A DNA stretch of 64,000 nucleotides, from contig NZ_CAJPUY010000011.1 of the NCBI RefSeq assembly GCF_905397275.1, forward strand, positions 1 through 64,000. The letters are read 5' to 3'. Shown one piece after another: positions 63,107 to 64,000 of the stretch; positions within the stretch are counted from its first letter, which is position 1; every line of letters starts with the position of its first letter. A model generated the notes under the pieces. The model was not told the DNA's origin and searched no databases. It saw only the letters and a program-made list of their open reading frames with translations. The DNA is from Cupriavidus yeoncheonensis (GTDB taxonomy: Bacteria; Pseudomonadota; Gammaproteobacteria; Burkholderiales; Burkholderiaceae). Position numbers and translations under genes: made by a program.

Positions 63107-63426
63107 GGCGCCAGTGCGCGGACCGGCCAGTACGCGCCCTGGTCCGCGCAGCGACAAGTTCGATACAAGAGGCGCCTCTCCCTCCGAGGCATCCGACACC
63201 GTTGGCCGGCAGCAAGCCGGGCGCGTCATGGCCCGGCGGCGGTGCCCGCTACGGCTGGCCGGCGACCGTCGCGAGGACGCAACGCTCCTGCGCGACCTGC
63301 TGGCAGGAGACGGATCGTACGCCTAAGCTCGTACAGGCTCCCGAAGGCCTTGCGAGCGCAGTGATTGCAGCACAAAGAATGCTGACAAGTCCGCCCGGAC
63401 CAGAGAAAAAAGACAGGAGATCGAGC
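63107..63426. other. 320-bp intergenic region before porin gene
   Basis: The hairpin at 63115-63150 follows the hpnJ-like stop. Nothing else is recognisable except AGGAG before the porin start. The porin promoter was not identified. Confidence 0.5.
63115..63150 (+). terminator. Hairpin after the hpnJ-like gene
   Basis: TGCGCGGACC (63115-63124) pairs with GGTCCGCGCA (63141-63150) around a 16-nt loop. No U-tract. It starts 9 nt after the stop codon. Confidence 0.5.
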
Positions 63427-64000
63427 ATGTCACTGAAAAGAACGGCCCTTGCATCCCTGCTGGCGTGCCCCCTGGCCGCCGTTGCGCAGTCAAACGTCAC
63501 ACTCTATGGCGTGGTAGACGCCAACATCGAATACGTGAATCACGTCGGCGCCGTGCCGACCTCGGCCAACCAGTTCAATCCAGGCACCGGCCATGATGTC
63601 TTCCGGCTCACCTCCGGCGGCCTCTCAGGCTCTCGTTGGGGCATGCGCGGCATGGAGGACCTGGGCGGCGGGCTCAAGGCCGTGTTCGTGCTGGAAAGCG
63701 GCTTCGGCACCGACAACGGCGCCTTGCAGCAAAGCGGACGGCTGTTCGGCCGGCAGGCGTTCGTCGGCGTGCAGGACGAACGCTTTGGCCAGCTCAGCCT
63801 GGGCCGCCAGTACACCTCGATGTTCGAGGCGCTCGCCAACTTCTCGCCGACCGCCTACGCGACGCAGTATGAGCCGGTCGTGATGCAGTCCGGCCCGAAT
63901 TACCGCGAAGACAACACCGTCAAGTACACCGGGAAGTTCGGTCCGGTCGCGGCCCTTGCACACTGGTCGTTCGGCGCGGGGGTCGCGCTGCCGGCATCCG
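63427..64000 (+). CDS. Gram-negative porin, N-terminal part (cut by window edge)
   Basis: About 191 residues visible, running off the right edge. A Sec signal (ends near PLAAVAQ) leads into SNVTLYGVVDANIEYVNHVG, the usual opening of beta-proteobacterial trimeric porins. It continues with SGGLSGSRWGMRGMEDLGGG, SGRLFGRQAFVGVQDERFGQ and LSLGRQYTSMFEALANFSPT. It is an outer-membrane 16-stranded channel. AGGAG lies 8 nt before the ATG. Specificity cannot be told; it may act with the upstream metabolic genes but is not close enough to claim. Confidence 0.93.
   Translation, partial: MSLKRTALASLLACPLAAVAQSNVTLYGVVDANIEYVNHVGAVPTSANQFNPGTGHDVFRLTSGGLSGSRWGMRGMEDLGGGLKAVFVLESGFGTDNGALQQSGRLFGRQAFVGVQDERFGQLSLGRQYTSMFEALANFSPTAYATQYEPVVMQSGPNYREDNTVKYTGKFGPVAALAHWSFGAGVALPAS

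Overview
The window is about 64 kb of high-GC DNA. Its gene content points to a beta-proteobacterium of the Burkholderiaceae, most like Cupriavidus or Ralstonia. The signs are orphan Bug-type (TctC-like) periplasmic binding proteins, a three-gene pnt transhydrogenase, a fused indolepyruvate-type ferredoxin oxidoreductase, a CHR chromate transporter and many acyl-CoA genes. This assignment is inferred from gene content; no rRNA or tRNA gene was seen.

Layout, left to right. 1-529: cut-off right end of an IS5-family element, next to an MFS gene. 1.8-9.6 kb: chromate transporter, a chemoreceptor with a sigma-28 promoter, a small stress membrane protein, a large penicillin-binding-protein-like enzyme and an aldo/keto reductase. 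10.2-16.6 kb: a four-gene exopolysaccharide-type operon (membrane fusion protein, secreted six-hairpin glycosidase-like protein, family-2 glycan synthase with a canonical PilZ domain, TolC/NodT-type outer-membrane lipoprotein). 16.6-19.1 kb: small accessory genes ending in a brnT-brnA toxin-antitoxin pair. 19.3-28.8 kb: argG, a CoA-transferase/Bug/enoyl-CoA-hydratase operon beside a LysR regulator, VOC protein, slyX, EamA exporter and a sirtuin operon. 29.0-35.9 kb: an 11-bp tandem repeat, small unknown genes, a PlpD-like patatin autotransporter, a kelch lipoprotein, a potassium channel and a beta-carbonic anhydrase. 36.3-38.8 kb: an AT-richer gene of unknown function split by a complete IS1182-type element. 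Its ends, target duplication and rejoined reading frame can all be read. 38.9-40.5 kb: a diguanylate cyclase.

40.8-61 kb is the largest coherent region. A divergent promoter pair at 50.38-50.53 kb separates a long leftward array (two small paralogous unknown proteins, quinone oxidoreductase, TauD-type dioxygenase, pntAA-pntAB-pntB, SDR, acyl-CoA dehydrogenase, APH-type kinase, MaoC hydratase) from a rightward array (split UxaA-type dehydratase, GntR regulator, Ldh2-type dehydrogenase, fused 2-oxoacid:ferredoxin oxidoreductase, two tandem Bug proteins, MHS-type MFS permease). Two closely related 18-bp palindromes sit at the two promoters and are likely GntR operators. I read this as a regulated catabolic island for an unidentified hydroxy or sugar acid.

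The right end carries a small unknown gene, a stand-alone hpnJ-like radical-SAM gene and the start of a porin gene. Coordinates and starts were set from reading frames and ribosome-binding sites by eye. Family names rest on recognised motifs, not on database searches.
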